From Marinosulfonomonas sp. PRT-SC04 (lineage in GTDB: Bacteria > Pseudomonadota > Alphaproteobacteria > Rhodobacterales > Rhodobacteraceae): a stretch of 49,612 nucleotides of DNA. The position numbers were made by a program, and so were the translations under genes. The notes under the pieces are model-generated. The model searched no databases and had not been told where the DNA came from. It saw only the letters and a list, made by a program, of their open reading frames with translations. Positions 1 through 9,340 of this stretch are shown one piece after another. Location of the stretch: positions 1 to 49,612 of the forward strand of contig JPUR01000139.1 in the NCBI GenBank assembly GCA_001321835.1, written 5' to 3'. Position 1 is the first letter of the stretch; each line of letters begins with the position of its first letter.

Positions 1-38
1 GCCGCCAGAGCTATATCAAAATCAAATTCTTCTCGCAT
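1..38 (-). CDS. N-terminal fragment of an unknown protein
   Basis: A minus-strand reading frame opens with ATG at 38 and runs off the left edge of the window. Only 12 residues are visible (MREEFDFDIALA). An AAGGA Shine-Dalgarno-like stretch lies about 8 bases upstream of the ATG, which is the main support. Too little is present to name a family. It is not an obvious start of moeA, which often follows moaC in this order of bacteria. Confidence 0.35.
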   Translation of the reverse strand, partial: MREEFDFDIALA

Positions 39-105
39 GTGTCATTCCTTTTACTCAGTTTACAGAAATGACACGGAATCTCTAACGCTCCCAGTCCACA
101 GGCTC

Positions 106-345
106 TTACTCGTCGCGTTTATTCATTATCGAAACGAAAAAAATATTTTCTAAGTATCTAAACAAAAGAAAAGCGACCCAAGTTAATACCCAAACTGCTG
201 CAAGTGCCAAGAACAGTTGGATAAACGTTAGCTTGTTATTGTACCAATAGTATATTGCAACACCGTAACCTATGTACGCAGTTACTCCAACGGCGTATTT
301 AAACAGATTCCAAGCCAAAAATAGCATTCTATATCCATTTGTCAT
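106..345 (-). CDS. small two-helix membrane protein, unknown function
   Basis: This 79-residue protein has two strongly hydrophobic segments, at about residues 7-32 and 38-63, joined by a short polar loop (YNNK), and ends in a charged tail (NKRDE). That suggests a small inner-membrane protein. It starts 21 bases after the moaC stop on the same strand, so it may be read from the same transcript. No clear Shine-Dalgarno precedes the first ATG; an alternative start is Met7. No family is recognised. The surrounding bases are more AT-rich than moaC and trpC, which may point to a less conserved, possibly acquired gene. Confidence 0.5.
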   Translation of the reverse strand: MTNGYRMLFLAWNLFKYAVGVTAYIGYGVAIYYWYNNKLTFIQLFLALAAVWVLTWVAFLLFRYLENIFFVSIMNKRDE

Positions 346-366
346 GGTGCGCAGGCGAGTAAATCA

Positions 367-858
367 TTATTCCGCCTCAAATTTCCCTGACTTGCCGCCT
401 TCTTTCATCATCAAGCGGATACCAGAGATTTCCATCGTCTTTTCAACGGCTTTCAGCATGTCATACACCGTTAACCCCGCCACAGAAACGGCGGTCAGCG
501 CTTCCATCTCGATGCCGGTTTGGCCGGTGGTTTTGACGGTGGCGGTGATCACCACGCCGGGGATTGAGGCGTCCGGTGTCAGCTCCAGCGCGACTTTGGT
601 GATCGGCAATGGGTGGCACAGCGGGATCAAATTACTGGTCTGTTTCGCCCCCATAATTCCCGCCAACCGCGCCACGCCCAACACGTCGCCTTTTTTGGCG
701 GAACCGTCGGTCATAACAGCGTAAGTCGCGGCATTCATCTTCACATGCCCACGGGCAATCGCGGTGCGTGAGGTCACAGGTTTGGCCGAAACATCGACCA
801 TATGCGCCTGACCGCTGTCATCGAAATGGGTCAGCCCCGTTGTGGTTTGATCAGACAT
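367..858 (-). CDS. moaC: cyclic pyranopterin monophosphate synthase MoaC
   Basis: MoaC works in the cytoplasm in molybdenum cofactor synthesis: it converts the product of MoaA (3',8-cyclo-7,8-dihydro-GTP) into cyclic pyranopterin monophosphate. The 163-residue length is normal. Family motifs are present: an N-terminal [14 protein letters not shown] block, the [10 protein letters not shown] segment near the middle, and the catalytic region [12 protein letters not shown], where Asp133 and Lys136 match the known active-site Asp/Lys pair. Its ATG directly abuts the trpC stop codon, and a GGAGGG ribosome site sits inside the end of trpC, so the two are translationally linked. trpC-moaC linkage is usual in Rhodobacterales. 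Confidence 0.97.
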   Translation of the reverse strand: MSDQTTTGLTHFDDSGQAHMVDVSAKPVTSRTAIARGHVKMNAATYAVMTDGSAKKGDVLGVARLAGIMGAKQTSNLIPLCHPLPITKVALELTPDASIPGVVITATVKTTGQTGIEMEALTAVSVAGLTVYDMLKAVEKTMEISGIRLMMKEGGKSGKFEAE

Positions 859-1668
859 TCACATCCCTCCGGCGGGCATTAAGGGGTTGGCGAGCAGGGT
901 GCGGGTGGCGGTGGCCACATCCGGCTGGCGCATCAGGCTTTCGCCGATTAGAAAACTGCGGGCGCCGTATTGCGCCAGATCTGCCAGATCAGCAGGGGTT
1001 GATAGGCCGGATTCTGCAATGATCATCCGATCCGCAGGCACCAGTTTGGCCAGCGTTTTGGTGGTGTCGAGGCTGGTCTCGAAGGTCTTCAGATTGCGAT
1101 TGTTGATGCCGATCATCGGCGATTTCAGTAGCGCGGCGCGCTCCAGCTCGGCCGCGTCATGCACCTCGATCAACACATCCAAATTCCACGCGATGGCCAC
1201 CGCTTCCAGCTCGGCGGCTTGGTTGTCTTCCAGCGTCGCCATGATCAGCAGGATGCAATCGGCCCCCAGCGCGCGGGCCTCGACGATCTGATAGGGATCA
1301 TACATGAAGTCTTTGCGTAAGGTCGGCAGATCGACGGCATTGTGGGCGGCGACCAAAAATTCGTCAGCGCCTTGAAAGCTGGGCCCATCTGTCAGCACTG
1401 ACAAACAGGTCGCGCCGCCGTCTTTATAGGCTTGGGCCAAGGCTGGCACATCGAAATCTTTGCGGATCAAGCCCTTGGACGGGCTGGCTTTTTTGATTTC
1501 GGCGATCAAACCGTAACCATCATGAGCAGCGTGCAGCAGCGCGTTTGCAAAACCGCGCACGGGGGCGGCGGCTTTGGCGCGGACTTCGATTTCGAGCAGT
1601 GGAGTGGCCAGTTTGCGGGCCGCTACATCCTCGAGCTTATAGGCTTTGATTTTGTCCAATATATTCAT
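859..1668 (-). CDS. trpC: indole-3-glycerol phosphate synthase
   Basis: TrpC closes the indole ring: it turns carboxyphenylamino-deoxyribulose phosphate into indole-3-glycerol phosphate, the fourth step of tryptophan synthesis. The 269 residues form a typical monofunctional TIM barrel. Diagnostic motifs are [11 protein letters not shown] (about residues 56-66, catalytic Lys), [19 protein letters not shown] and IAESGL. It is not fused to TrpF. The gene follows the DUF3592 gene after 99 bases and runs directly into moaC. The ribosome site is weak (AGG some 15 bases upstream), so the start is chosen by alignment with the family N-terminus (MNILDKI). Confidence 0.97.
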   Translation of the reverse strand: MNILDKIKAYKLEDVAARKLATPLLEIEVRAKAAAPVRGFANALLHAAHDGYGLIAEIKKASPSKGLIRKDFDVPALAQAYKDGGATCLSVLTDGPSFQGADEFLVAAHNAVDLPTLRKDFMYDPYQIVEARALGADCILLIMATLEDNQAAELEAVAIAWNLDVLIEVHDAAELERAALLKSPMIGINNRNLKTFETSLDTTKTLAKLVPADRMIIAESGLSTPADLADLAQYGARSFLIGESLMRQPDVATATRTLLANPLMPAGGM

Positions 1669-1767
1669 GCGATATGTTTAACCTGAAAGCGTGGCGACGA
1701 CAATTGCTAACGAGGAGAGCATTTTGGTTTGGTAAATTTGGTGATCCTAGAGGAACAAATCATTGGC

Positions 1768-2478
1768 CTAATATGGCCCTTGTCCAGTCAGCGCGACGCG
1801 GATTTTCTGCCCACGTTTCAAGCCGTGATAGGCCCAGATTGGCCGGATGAAGGTTTTGTGCTGCTTGGCGGCCGCCGCATCGCCAAGCTGATACTGCATC
1901 CGATTGAAAATCGGCGGCCAATAAACGCGGCGAGAAACATAAGTGTCGATGATCATGCCAACACTTTCACGCGCCTTTAGGGCCCGCAATGCACTGCTAG
2001 AAAACCAGATGCAGGCGGCAAAACCGATCACCGAAAAGGCCAAGCCAATAATCTGAATTATTGTGGCCTGTTTTTTCAACGCTCCAGCACCCAATTCATA
2101 GATGAATGGATTCTCGGGTAAATAACGCAGCACAAATTTATGCTCCATTGACACGGACCTGTAGAAAGTCGCCGTTACGCGCGCCTTGCCGGTGATCGGT
2201 TCTGTGCTGTTTTGCGGCGTGAATTGGAACTGGATGGAATAAGACGCAGCAGAGCGTTGTGATATGTGCGTGTGATTGACGTGGCTCGGTGTATTGGGCT
2301 TGGCCAGCAAGGTCGCGGTGGCGAGCACCCCGTGATCTGATATCAGAGCCGCGTTTTTGGTAAGGGTGATGGCGCTGATCGTCAGAGCCGCGCCAACCAA
2401 CAACGGCAACACCGCGATCCAGCCGCTGCATCGCAAGAATAATCGTGTGAACCAAAAAAACCTTATTGCTAAAAACAT
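1768..2478 (-). CDS. DUF3592-like membrane protein inside the trp cluster
   Basis: This 236-residue protein has a hydrophobic N-terminal segment (about residues 17-40) and a second one (about 136-160). The segment between them is polar and probably extracytoplasmic, about 95 residues, and contains the YSIQFQF and FVLRYLPENP patterns seen in DUF3592-type proteins. The C-terminal 75 residues are soluble. Function is unknown. It begins 3 bases after the trpD stop with no visible Shine-Dalgarno, suggesting coupling to trpD, and sits between trpD and trpC, which are normally adjacent. Assignment to DUF3592 is by pattern recognition only. Confidence 0.7.
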   Translation of the reverse strand: MFLAIRFFWFTRLFLRCSGWIAVLPLLVGAALTISAITLTKNAALISDHGVLATATLLAKPNTPSHVNHTHISQRSAASYSIQFQFTPQNSTEPITGKARVTATFYRSVSMEHKFVLRYLPENPFIYELGAGALKKQATIIQIIGLAFSVIGFAACIWFSSSALRALKARESVGMIIDTYVSRRVYWPPIFNRMQYQLGDAAAAKQHKTFIRPIWAYHGLKRGQKIRVALTGQGPY

Positions 2479-2481
2479 AGG

Positions 2482-3498
2482 TTATTTCTGCGCGGTAAGG
2501 GCCGCCAATGCAATGATTTTCTGCTTGGCGGCGCCACTATCAATGCTGATCGCCGCCATTTCAGCCCCGGCTTTCAGGTTTGAAACCTTGTCCGCCACCA
2601 TCAATGCGGCGGCTGAATTCAGCAGGACGGCGTCGCGATAGGCGGATTTTTCACCGTCTAGAAGGGCGCGAAATGCGGTCGCGTTTTCAGCCGGTGTGCC
2701 GCCAAGAATATCCTCGAACGGATGCACCGGCAGACCGGCATCTTCGGGGTTGATCTTAAATTCTGTGACCGCGCCATTTTCCAGCGCTGCGACCCAGCTG
2801 ACGCCGGCAATCGACAGCTCATCAGTGCCATCCGAGCCATGCACAAGCCATGCCTTTTCAGATCCAAGCGCCAGCAAGGTTTCCGCCATTGGCCGGATCA
2901 GATCATGCGAGAACGCGCCGGTGAGTTGGCGTTTAACCCCCGCAGGGTTGGTCAGCGGTCCGAGGATATTGAAAATTGTTCGGCATCCCAGCTCGGCGCG
3001 GGTTGGCATCACATGGGCAATCGCCGGGTGGTGCATTGGCGCCATCATAAAGGCAATGCCGATTTTTTTCAGAGCCTTTTCAACCACTTTCGACCCGACC
3101 ATCACGTTGATGCCCATCTCGCCCAACGCATCAGCCGCGCCAGATTTTGACGATAGATTGCGGTTGCCGTGTTTGGCCACGACCACGCCAGCCCCCGCCA
3201 CAACAAAGGCGGTGGCGGTGGAAATGTTCAGCGTGCCCTTGCCGTCGCCACCAGTTCCGACGATGTCCATTGCCCCTTCAGGCGCCTTTACGGCCTTGCA
3301 TTTATCGCGCATCACCTTGGCGGCGGCGGCGTATTCATCGACGGTTTCGCCACGGGTGCGCAGTGCCATCAACAAGCCACCGATCTGGCTTGGGGTGGCG
3401 TCGCCATTAAACAGAATGGCAAAGGCAGCTTCGGCCTGCGCGCGGGTGAGAGGGCCGTTGGCGGCGGCGTCAATCAGCGGTTTTAGAGCCTCGCTCAT
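2482..3498 (-). CDS. trpD: anthranilate phosphoribosyltransferase
   Basis: TrpD transfers phosphoribose from PRPP to anthranilate, the second step of tryptophan synthesis. At 338 residues it has the normal monofunctional length. The glycine-rich PRPP/anthranilate site [16 protein letters not shown] (about residues 82-97) and the following [15 protein letters not shown] segment are intact. The start codon overlaps the end of trpG by four bases, a classic coupled arrangement. The short N-terminal helical domain ([15 protein letters not shown]) is complete. It is not fused to TrpG, unlike in enterobacteria. Confidence 0.97.
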   Translation of the reverse strand: MSEALKPLIDAAANGPLTRAQAEAAFAILFNGDATPSQIGGLLMALRTRGETVDEYAAAAKVMRDKCKAVKAPEGAMDIVGTGGDGKGTLNISTATAFVVAGAGVVVAKHGNRNLSSKSGAADALGEMGINVMVGSKVVEKALKKIGIAFMMAPMHHPAIAHVMPTRAELGCRTIFNILGPLTNPAGVKRQLTGAFSHDLIRPMAETLLALGSEKAWLVHGSDGTDELSIAGVSWVAALENGAVTEFKINPEDAGLPVHPFEDILGGTPAENATAFRALLDGEKSAYRDAVLLNSAAALMVADKVSNLKAGAEMAAISIDSGAAKQKIIALAALTAQK

Positions 3499-4088
3499 GT
3501 GGCCACCTTTTTGTTAATTCCAGCAATATCCAGAAAGTTTTGCAACAGCTTATGGCCATGCTCCGAGGCAATCGATTCAGGGTGAAACTGCACCCCGTGG
3601 ATTGGCAAATCTTTGTGGCGCAACCCCATGATGGTGCCATCCTCAAGTTCGGCATTGACCACCAAACAGTCGGGCAGGCTGGCCCGCTCAACCACCAGAG
3701 AATGATACCGCGTGGCGGCAAACGGCGAGGGCAGGCCGGCAAACACGCCACTGCCATCATGCTGCATTTGCCCGATCTTGCCATGTACAATCTCGCCACA
3801 GCGCACCACACGGCCGCCGAACATCTCGCCAATGGTTTGATGCCCCAAACAGACCCCCATCAGTGGCACCTGTGCCGCCGCCGCTGCACGGGTTAATTCA
3901 AGGCAAATACCGGCGGCCGCAGGATCACGCGGGCCTGGCGACAGCAGGATCGCCTCGGCCCCCATCGCCATCGCCTCGTTGACCTCTAGCGCGTCATTGC
4001 GCCGAACCACCACATCGGCACCCAATTCGCCCAGATAATGGACCAGATTATAGGTGAAACTGTCGTAATTATCGATCAGAAGGAGCAT
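3495..4088 (-). CDS. trpG: anthranilate synthase glutamine amidotransferase subunit
   Basis: TrpG supplies ammonia from glutamine to TrpE for making anthranilate from chorismate. The 197 residues form a class I glutamine amidotransferase: nucleophile Cys80 in GVCLGHQ, and the catalytic His169-Pro-Glu171 in VQFHPES. The oxyanion-loop motif LSPGPRDP is at about residues 49-56. It overlaps trpD by four bases. In this window it is separated from trpE by a gene on the other strand, so trpG must be transcribed from its own promoter in 4089-4200. The protein could also serve PabB, but its position before trpD favours the trp role. Confidence 0.96.
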   Translation of the reverse strand: MLLLIDNYDSFTYNLVHYLGELGADVVVRRNDALEVNEAMAMGAEAILLSPGPRDPAAAGICLELTRAAAAAQVPLMGVCLGHQTIGEMFGGRVVRCGEIVHGKIGQMQHDGSGVFAGLPSPFAATRYHSLVVERASLPDCLVVNAELEDGTIMGLRHKDLPIHGVQFHPESIASEHGHKLLQNFLDIAGINKKVAT

Positions 4089-4212
4089 TTATCCGCTTTC
4101 ATTACCTTAAGGGCGCATATTAGGGGTGATCGCGCGCAATTGTCAGGCTATACATCTCTCAGAGGTGTCATAGGGTCAAGGGCTGAGAGCGCCTTTGAGC
4201 CAAACGGGCCTG
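4089..4212. promoter_or_regulatory. divergent spacer between trpG and the deacetylase gene
   Basis: About 120 bases separate the diverging starts of trpGDC (minus) and the polysaccharide deacetylase gene (plus), so promoters for both must lie here or just inside the genes. No convincing -35/-10 pair, leader peptide or attenuator was found for trpG by eye. A short dyad-like CTCTCAGAGG lies near 4156-4165. Confidence 0.4.
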
Positions 4213-5748
4213 ATGAAAAGACAACATGCGGAGCATAATTTGGGACGTGGATTAATATTGGGCTTTGGCTGGGGTGTTTTGCTTTCCGGCATTGGGATGA
4301 CAACGTTGTCGTTGATGTACAGCAACAACCGACCAGATATGTCACAACAAATCGCTAACGCACCGCAGATGGTTGCGCCCAGCGGTGGTGCGGATCAAGC
4401 CCCGAGCAAAGGCATGGCAGAACCGCAGAGCGCGGACGGTGTGGCGACGCCGGATACGCTTGAGATTTCGACAACCACACCTGATGCACCGCTTGCTGCC
4501 GCGCAGGATGAAACGCCCGCCAGCCAAGCCGCTGATGTGATCGTTGCTGACAGCACAGCAGGCGAAATGACCGAGGCTGTGGATATTCAGACCGCCGCAG
4601 TTGTGCCAGTCGTGCCGGTGACGCCAGGTGAAAATCCGGTCATGCCTGAAGCCCCCAATACTGAATCCCAACCAGATCTGGAAACCAACGCCACCGCGAT
4701 GACGGCCCCGGCAATGCAACAGGCACCAGAGCAGGATAATGGCGCCACCCCCGCAGCGGTGACAGACATCACACCGGACGTTCAAGCGGCGGTGCCCCCA
4801 ACCGCCCCAACTGCCAAGGCGCCTGCTCCGGTTCAAAGCCCCGAGGCTGATCGTAAGCCCGAGCCAGATCTGCAAATCACCGAAGACGCCGAAGTTTTGG
4901 TCAGACCGGATCAAACCGAATCTGCCCCTGAAGCCGAGAGCCGCTTTGAACCCACCCGTGCTTTGGTGCCTAAAATCACAAACCTTGCGCCGGATGTGCG
5001 CAGCACCCGGTTGCCAACAATTGGCGGCACGGATTCGGATGTCCAAACCGTCGAAGACATGCCTCCCGAGGCCGATCTGGGCGCGCTCAAAACCTATGCA
5101 ACGGAGTTTGAAAACCCCGACGCCAAGCCGTTGTTTTCGATCATTCTGGTGGATGATCCGCAAAACCCGCTGGCGGATGATGTGCTGTCACACCTGCCAT
5201 TTCCGTTAAGTTTTGCGATTGATGCGATGCGCGATGATGCGGCCGAAGTTGCTGCGCGCTACCGTGCGGCGGGCTTTGAAGTTTTGATGCTGACGAACTT
5301 GTCGTTCGGGGCCAGCGCCACCGATATAGAAGTCGCGTTCGGGGCCTATTCCCGTGCCATCCCTGAAGCGATCGGGGTTCTGGATCTGGGCCAAAACGGG
5401 TTCTTGCGTGGGCCAAAAACCGCCACCCAGATGGCTGGTATCTTGTCTGATGGCGGCTTCGGCCTGATCACCCCCAGCCACGGGCTGAACTCGGCCCAAA
5501 AGGCCACGATGCGTGAAGGCGTGCCTGCGGTTTTACTGTTTCGCGAACTGGATACGGATGGGGAAAACCCCTCGGTGATCCGTCGTTATCTGGACCGTGC
5601 CGCCTTTCGGGCCGCACAAAAGGGCAGTGTGATTATGTTGGGTCACACCCGCCCCGATACCATTGAAGCCTTGGTGACATGGGCGCTGGAAGATCGCGCC
5701 GCCAGCGTGGTGATTGCACCGGTGTCAGCGGTTCTTTTGGCGCAGTGA
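4213..5748 (+). CDS. divergent polysaccharide deacetylase family protein (PF04748 type)
   Basis: The 511-residue protein has a short basic N-terminus, one membrane helix (about residues 10-33), a long low-complexity linker rich in Pro, Ala, Glu and Thr (about 40-270), and a C-terminal domain of about 220 residues. That domain starts near KPLFSIILVDD and carries the SFAIDAM and ITPSHGLNSA patterns of the divergent polysaccharide deacetylase family. The layout suggests an anchored periplasmic protein whose linker spans the cell wall. Catalytic activity is unproven for much of this family. A TTG at 4195 has a better ribosome site (GAGAG) and would add six residues; ATG at 4213 is chosen because it sits just before the helix. 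Confidence 0.85.
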   Translation: MKRQHAEHNLGRGLILGFGWGVLLSGIGMTTLSLMYSNNRPDMSQQIANAPQMVAPSGGADQAPSKGMAEPQSADGVATPDTLEISTTTPDAPLAAAQDETPASQAADVIVADSTAGEMTEAVDIQTAAVVPVVPVTPGENPVMPEAPNTESQPDLETNATAMTAPAMQQAPEQDNGATPAAVTDITPDVQAAVPPTAPTAKAPAPVQSPEADRKPEPDLQITEDAEVLVRPDQTESAPEAESRFEPTRALVPKITNLAPDVRSTRLPTIGGTDSDVQTVEDMPPEADLGALKTYATEFENPDAKPLFSIILVDDPQNPLADDVLSHLPFPLSFAIDAMRDDAAEVAARYRAAGFEVLMLTNLSFGASATDIEVAFGAYSRAIPEAIGVLDLGQNGFLRGPKTATQMAGILSDGGFGLITPSHGLNSAQKATMREGVPAVLLFRELDTDGENPSVIRRYLDRAAFRAAQKGSVIMLGHTRPDTIEALVTWALEDRAASVVIAPVSAVLLAQ

Positions 5749-5868
5749 TGGTGGGCTGATCGCCATCAGCACGAGTGAGTTGGTGGCGATATTTTAGCAG
5801 GTTTTAACCGTTAGTCGGGGGCGTTTGCTTTGCCCCGTGTTCTCGGAAGCAGCAGCACAGAGCCCAAC

Positions 5869-7377
5869 CTAATTCCGGCCCCGCACAAACAGCCCTGCAT
5901 CTTCGGCGGCTTTGCGGATCGCCTGGGATTTGTTGACGGTTTCCTGATACTCGGCCTCGGCGTCGCTGTCGTAAACCACGCCGCCACCGGCCTGAATATA
6001 CAGGGTCTCGTCCTTGACCACCGCGGTGCGCAGGGCGATGCACATGTCCATGTCGCCATTGGCCGCGAAATAGCCACAGCCGCCGCCGTAAACACCGCGT
6101 TTTTCCGGCTCCAGATCATCAATAATTTCCATAGCCCGGACTTTTGGCGCACCTGAAACGGTGCCCGCTGGCATGCCTGCGAAAAATGCCGACAGCGCAT
6201 CGTGTTCCTCGGCCAATTCACCCACCACGTTTGAGACGATGTGCATCACATGGCTGTAGCGCTCGACGATGAATTCCTCAGTCGGGCGCACGGTGCCGAT
6301 TTTGGCAACCCGCCCGACATCATTGCGGCCCAGATCCAGCAGCATCAGATGCTCGGCCAGCTCTTTTGGATCGGCCAACAGATCGGCCTCAAGGGCGCGA
6401 TCTTCTTCTGGTGTGGCACCACGCGGTCGGGTGCCTGCAATGGGCCGGATGGTGATTTCACGGCCAAACACCCGCACCAAGATTTCGGGGCTGGCCCCAA
6501 TCACCTGAAAATCGCCAAAGTTAAAGTAAAACATAAACGGTGACGGGTTGGTGCGCCGCAAGCTACGGTACAGCGAGAATGGTGGCAGGCTGAAGTCCTG
6601 TGACCAACGCTGGCTTGGCACCACCTGAAAAATATCACCGGCGCGGATGTAATCTTTGGCCTTCTCAACGGCGGCTTTGTAACCCTCTGGGGTGAAGTTG
6701 CAGGACATCGGACCGGCCTTGGCCGCATTGCCCAGATCACGGGCCGCATCGGGTGTTTGACGTTCCAAATCGCGGACCGCATCCATCACCCGTTCGGCCG
6801 CTTGCGCATAGGCGGCTTTGGCCGACAATCCACTGGAAGCCCAAGCCGGTGCCACCACGATGACCTCGCCTTTGACCCCATCTAGAACCACCACCACTGA
6901 GGGGCGCATCATGATCGCGTCGGGCAGGCCCAGCGGGTCAGGATTTACATCGGGCAGATGCTCTACCAGCCGGATCATGTCATAGCCCAGATAGCCGAAC
7001 AGCCCCGCCGAGGCCGGCGGCAGATCATCCGGCATCTCAATCCGGCTCTCGGCAATCAAGGCGCGCAGATTGTCTAGTGGTGCGCCAGATTGGTCTTCAA
7101 AGGCATCGCGATCAATGCGGGCGATCCGGTTGATCCGGCTGGTGGTGCCGTGACATTGCCAGATCAAATCGGGCTTGGCACCGATGATCGAGTAGCGGCC
7201 GCGCACTTCACCGCCGGTGACGGATTCCAGTATGAAGCTGTCGGCCCGCGCCTCTGACAGCTTCAAAATCAGCGAAACAGGCGTGTCGAGGTCGGCCGCC
7301 AGTCTTGTGTAGATCAGTTGATTTTGACCGGCGTTATAGCCGGTCTCGAAATCGGCAAAGGAGGGGGTAAGAGCCAC
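5869..7377 (-). CDS. trpE: anthranilate synthase component I
   Basis: TrpE makes anthranilate from chorismate using ammonia from TrpG. The 502-residue protein has the N-terminal regulatory domain with the ILES element (about residues 49-52), the region where tryptophan binds for feedback inhibition. The C-terminal chorismate-binding domain contains RPIAGTRPRG, HLMLLDLGRNDVGRVA and GAPKVRAMEIIDDLEP. No fusion to TrpG is seen. It starts 12 bases after the ppiD stop on the same strand, so it is probably co-transcribed with ppiD. There is no trp leader peptide in that gap. The gap to trpG (1.8 kb with an opposite-strand gene) splits the trp operon. Confidence 0.97.
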   Translation of the reverse strand: MALTPSFADFETGYNAGQNQLIYTRLAADLDTPVSLILKLSEARADSFILESVTGGEVRGRYSIIGAKPDLIWQCHGTTSRINRIARIDRDAFEDQSGAPLDNLRALIAESRIEMPDDLPPASAGLFGYLGYDMIRLVEHLPDVNPDPLGLPDAIMMRPSVVVVLDGVKGEVIVVAPAWASSGLSAKAAYAQAAERVMDAVRDLERQTPDAARDLGNAAKAGPMSCNFTPEGYKAAVEKAKDYIRAGDIFQVVPSQRWSQDFSLPPFSLYRSLRRTNPSPFMFYFNFGDFQVIGASPEILVRVFGREITIRPIAGTRPRGATPEEDRALEADLLADPKELAEHLMLLDLGRNDVGRVAKIGTVRPTEEFIVERYSHVMHIVSNVVGELAEEHDALSAFFAGMPAGTVSGAPKVRAMEIIDDLEPEKRGVYGGGCGYFAANGDMDMCIALRTAVVKDETLYIQAGGGVVYDSDAEAEYQETVNKSQAIRKAAEDAGLFVRGRN

Positions 7378-7389
7378 GTGATCCTCGGA

Positions 7390-9246
7390 TTATTGGGCGA
7401 ACTGGGAATGCACCGCATCCACCGCAGCACTGTTGATGTAAACGCCGGCCTCAGTTTGGATTGCGCCGTTGAAGGCGGCAAAAATATCGTCTGCCAAGGC
7501 TTGAGAAATCGCGCTTTCCAGACCGGTTTTGATCTCGAGCAAGGCGGGGTTTTTGGCGTCTGGTGGCAGGATATCATCCAGCTGCACCACAAAGACCACA
7601 GCGTTGCCATCAATGATCTGGGTGCTGCCTTTGGTGAGACCGAACAGGGTGTTGATCATGCCAAACGGGGTGCCCACAATGGTGGCATCGCGCAGAATAT
7701 CGACCTCGACGTTGACCTCAAATCCAAGCGCTGCCATCTGTTGGCCCTTGTTGAGTTTTGCCAACAGATCATCGGCCATCGCGCTCAGGGCAGCTTCAAT
7801 CGCCTGATTTTCCCAGCCGGTGATCACATCGCTCATCACAGTGTCGATCGGGTTGAGGGCAGGGGCGATGATCGCTTTGAATTCAATCGCAAAAATACCA
7901 CCGTCGTCCAACTCCATCACCTCGGCATAATCGCCGTCCTGTACCGCGCTGGCGGCATCACGAAAGGCGCTGTAGGTGGCGACCTTGTCGCTGTCACCCT
8001 CGGCCCAATCGATTTGGGCCAGTTGCATGTTGGTCTCGTTTGCGACCTCGGACAGGCTGGCGCCACCGGCCAAAAGGTCATCAATATCGGTGATATCCGC
8101 GTTGATCTGACGGCGTGCGCGATCCAGTGCCAATTTGTTTTGCAGCTGGGCGCGGACCGTTTCAAAACTGATTTCAGTGGCGGCCAGAATGCCGTTCATC
8201 CGAAACAACGCAGGGCCAAGACTGGTGTCGAGCGGGCCGATCACGCCGGGGCTTTGCATGGCGAAAATCGCCTTGCCGGCATCGTCCAGCGCACCAATGG
8301 TAACATCGCCCAGGTCAATATCCAGCAAGGCCAGACCGCGTTCGCGGGCCAATGTCGCAAAATCAACCTCGCCAGCATCAAACCGGGCTTTGGCGGCGGT
8401 GGCCTCCTCGGCGGTTGGATAGATCAGCCGCTCAAGCAAGCGCCGTTCGGGCTTTGAATATTCCGTCGCGCGCTTGGCGTATTCTTCGCGCAGGTCGGCC
8501 TCGGGCACCTCAATGTCGGCGACAATCATTTCAGGTGTCATCCAGATATAGGCCAGCCGTTTTTTCTCAGGCTCGGTGAAGTCAGTCGCGTTGGCCTCAA
8601 AATAGGTTTGCAGCTGCGCGTCAGTGGGTTCAGGCACGGCTGTGGCCAAATTGTTCTGGTCCAGGCGGATCCATGAAAAATTGCGGCGCTCTTGGCTGAA
8701 GGTCAAAAACGCATCGGTCATCGCCTCGGGGGTGGTGATGCCGGCGATGATGGCGCTTTGCAATATGGAGCGGGCGGTTTCCACCCGAATGTTGGCCTCG
8801 AACTCGGCCTCGCTCATGCCGGATTGCTCCAGTGTTTGACGGTATCCGACGCGGTCAAATGTGCCATCCAGCCCTTGAAAGGCGGTGTTGGCCAGCACCT
8901 CGCGACGCACCCGATCATCACCAACCGACACTCCAATGCGGGCGGCTTCATGATCAAGGGCGGCGCCGGTGATCAGGCGGGCGCGCACGTTTTGGTCAAG
9001 CCCGATGGCCTGAGCTTGAGGCAGCGACAGTGGCTGGCCGGTTTGGGCTTGAAAGCCGCGTAAATCTTGTCGCAGAGCGCGGTAATAGGCGTCCATGCTG
9101 ACTTCGGTGTCGCCAACGGTGGCGATGGCCGCGGTGGAGCCACCAAAGTTGCTGACGCCAAAGCCGCCAAGGCCGGCTATCAGCAAAAGCAGGATGATCC
9201 AGACGATAACATTGCTTGTTTTTTTCTTGATGCTGCTCACGGTCAC
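7390..9246 (-). CDS. ppiD: SurA N-terminal/PpiD-like periplasmic folding factor
   Basis: A 618-residue membrane-anchored chaperone. A short basic cytoplasmic tail (VSSIKKKTSN) is followed by one transmembrane helix (about residues 11-32), then a SurA-like N-terminal chaperone region (TVGDTEVSMDAYYRALRQDL onward) and a parvulin-like peptidyl-prolyl isomerase region near residues 240-360. The far C-terminus is chaperone-like and includes a LEIKTGLESA helix. It helps outer-membrane and periplasmic proteins fold near the Sec translocon. It precedes trpE by 12 bases. Whether the parvulin domain is catalytically active cannot be read from sequence alone, as many PpiD domains are not. Confidence 0.9.
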   Translation of the reverse strand: MTVSSIKKKTSNVIVWIILLLLIAGLGGFGVSNFGGSTAAIATVGDTEVSMDAYYRALRQDLRGFQAQTGQPLSLPQAQAIGLDQNVRARLITGAALDHEAARIGVSVGDDRVRREVLANTAFQGLDGTFDRVGYRQTLEQSGMSEAEFEANIRVETARSILQSAIIAGITTPEAMTDAFLTFSQERRNFSWIRLDQNNLATAVPEPTDAQLQTYFEANATDFTEPEKKRLAYIWMTPEMIVADIEVPEADLREEYAKRATEYSKPERRLLERLIYPTAEEATAAKARFDAGEVDFATLARERGLALLDIDLGDVTIGALDDAGKAIFAMQSPGVIGPLDTSLGPALFRMNGILAATEISFETVRAQLQNKLALDRARRQINADITDIDDLLAGGASLSEVANETNMQLAQIDWAEGDSDKVATYSAFRDAASAVQDGDYAEVMELDDGGIFAIEFKAIIAPALNPIDTVMSDVITGWENQAIEAALSAMADDLLAKLNKGQQMAALGFEVNVEVDILRDATIVGTPFGMINTLFGLTKGSTQIIDGNAVVFVVQLDDILPPDAKNPALLEIKTGLESAISQALADDIFAAFNGAIQTEAGVYINSAAVDAVHSQFAQ

Positions 9247-9340
9247 GACCCTCGTTTGACTGGTGTTTAGCGATGTTTAGGCGGTTGTGAGCAGGGGGGC
9301 AAGTGCCGTGGCTTTGCAAAGCCCTATGAGGCTGGGAAAC

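Noticed and set aside
7318..8457. 379-codon plus-strand frame antisense to ppiD
   Set aside because: No family match, Gly/His/Arg-rich composition typical of antisense of a GC-rich gene; the ppiD frame is well supported.
9311..9324. Palindrome GGCTTTGCAAAGCC after the aminotransferase gene as terminator
   Set aside because: Perfect but without a T tract in either direction and with almost no loop; termination cannot be supported.
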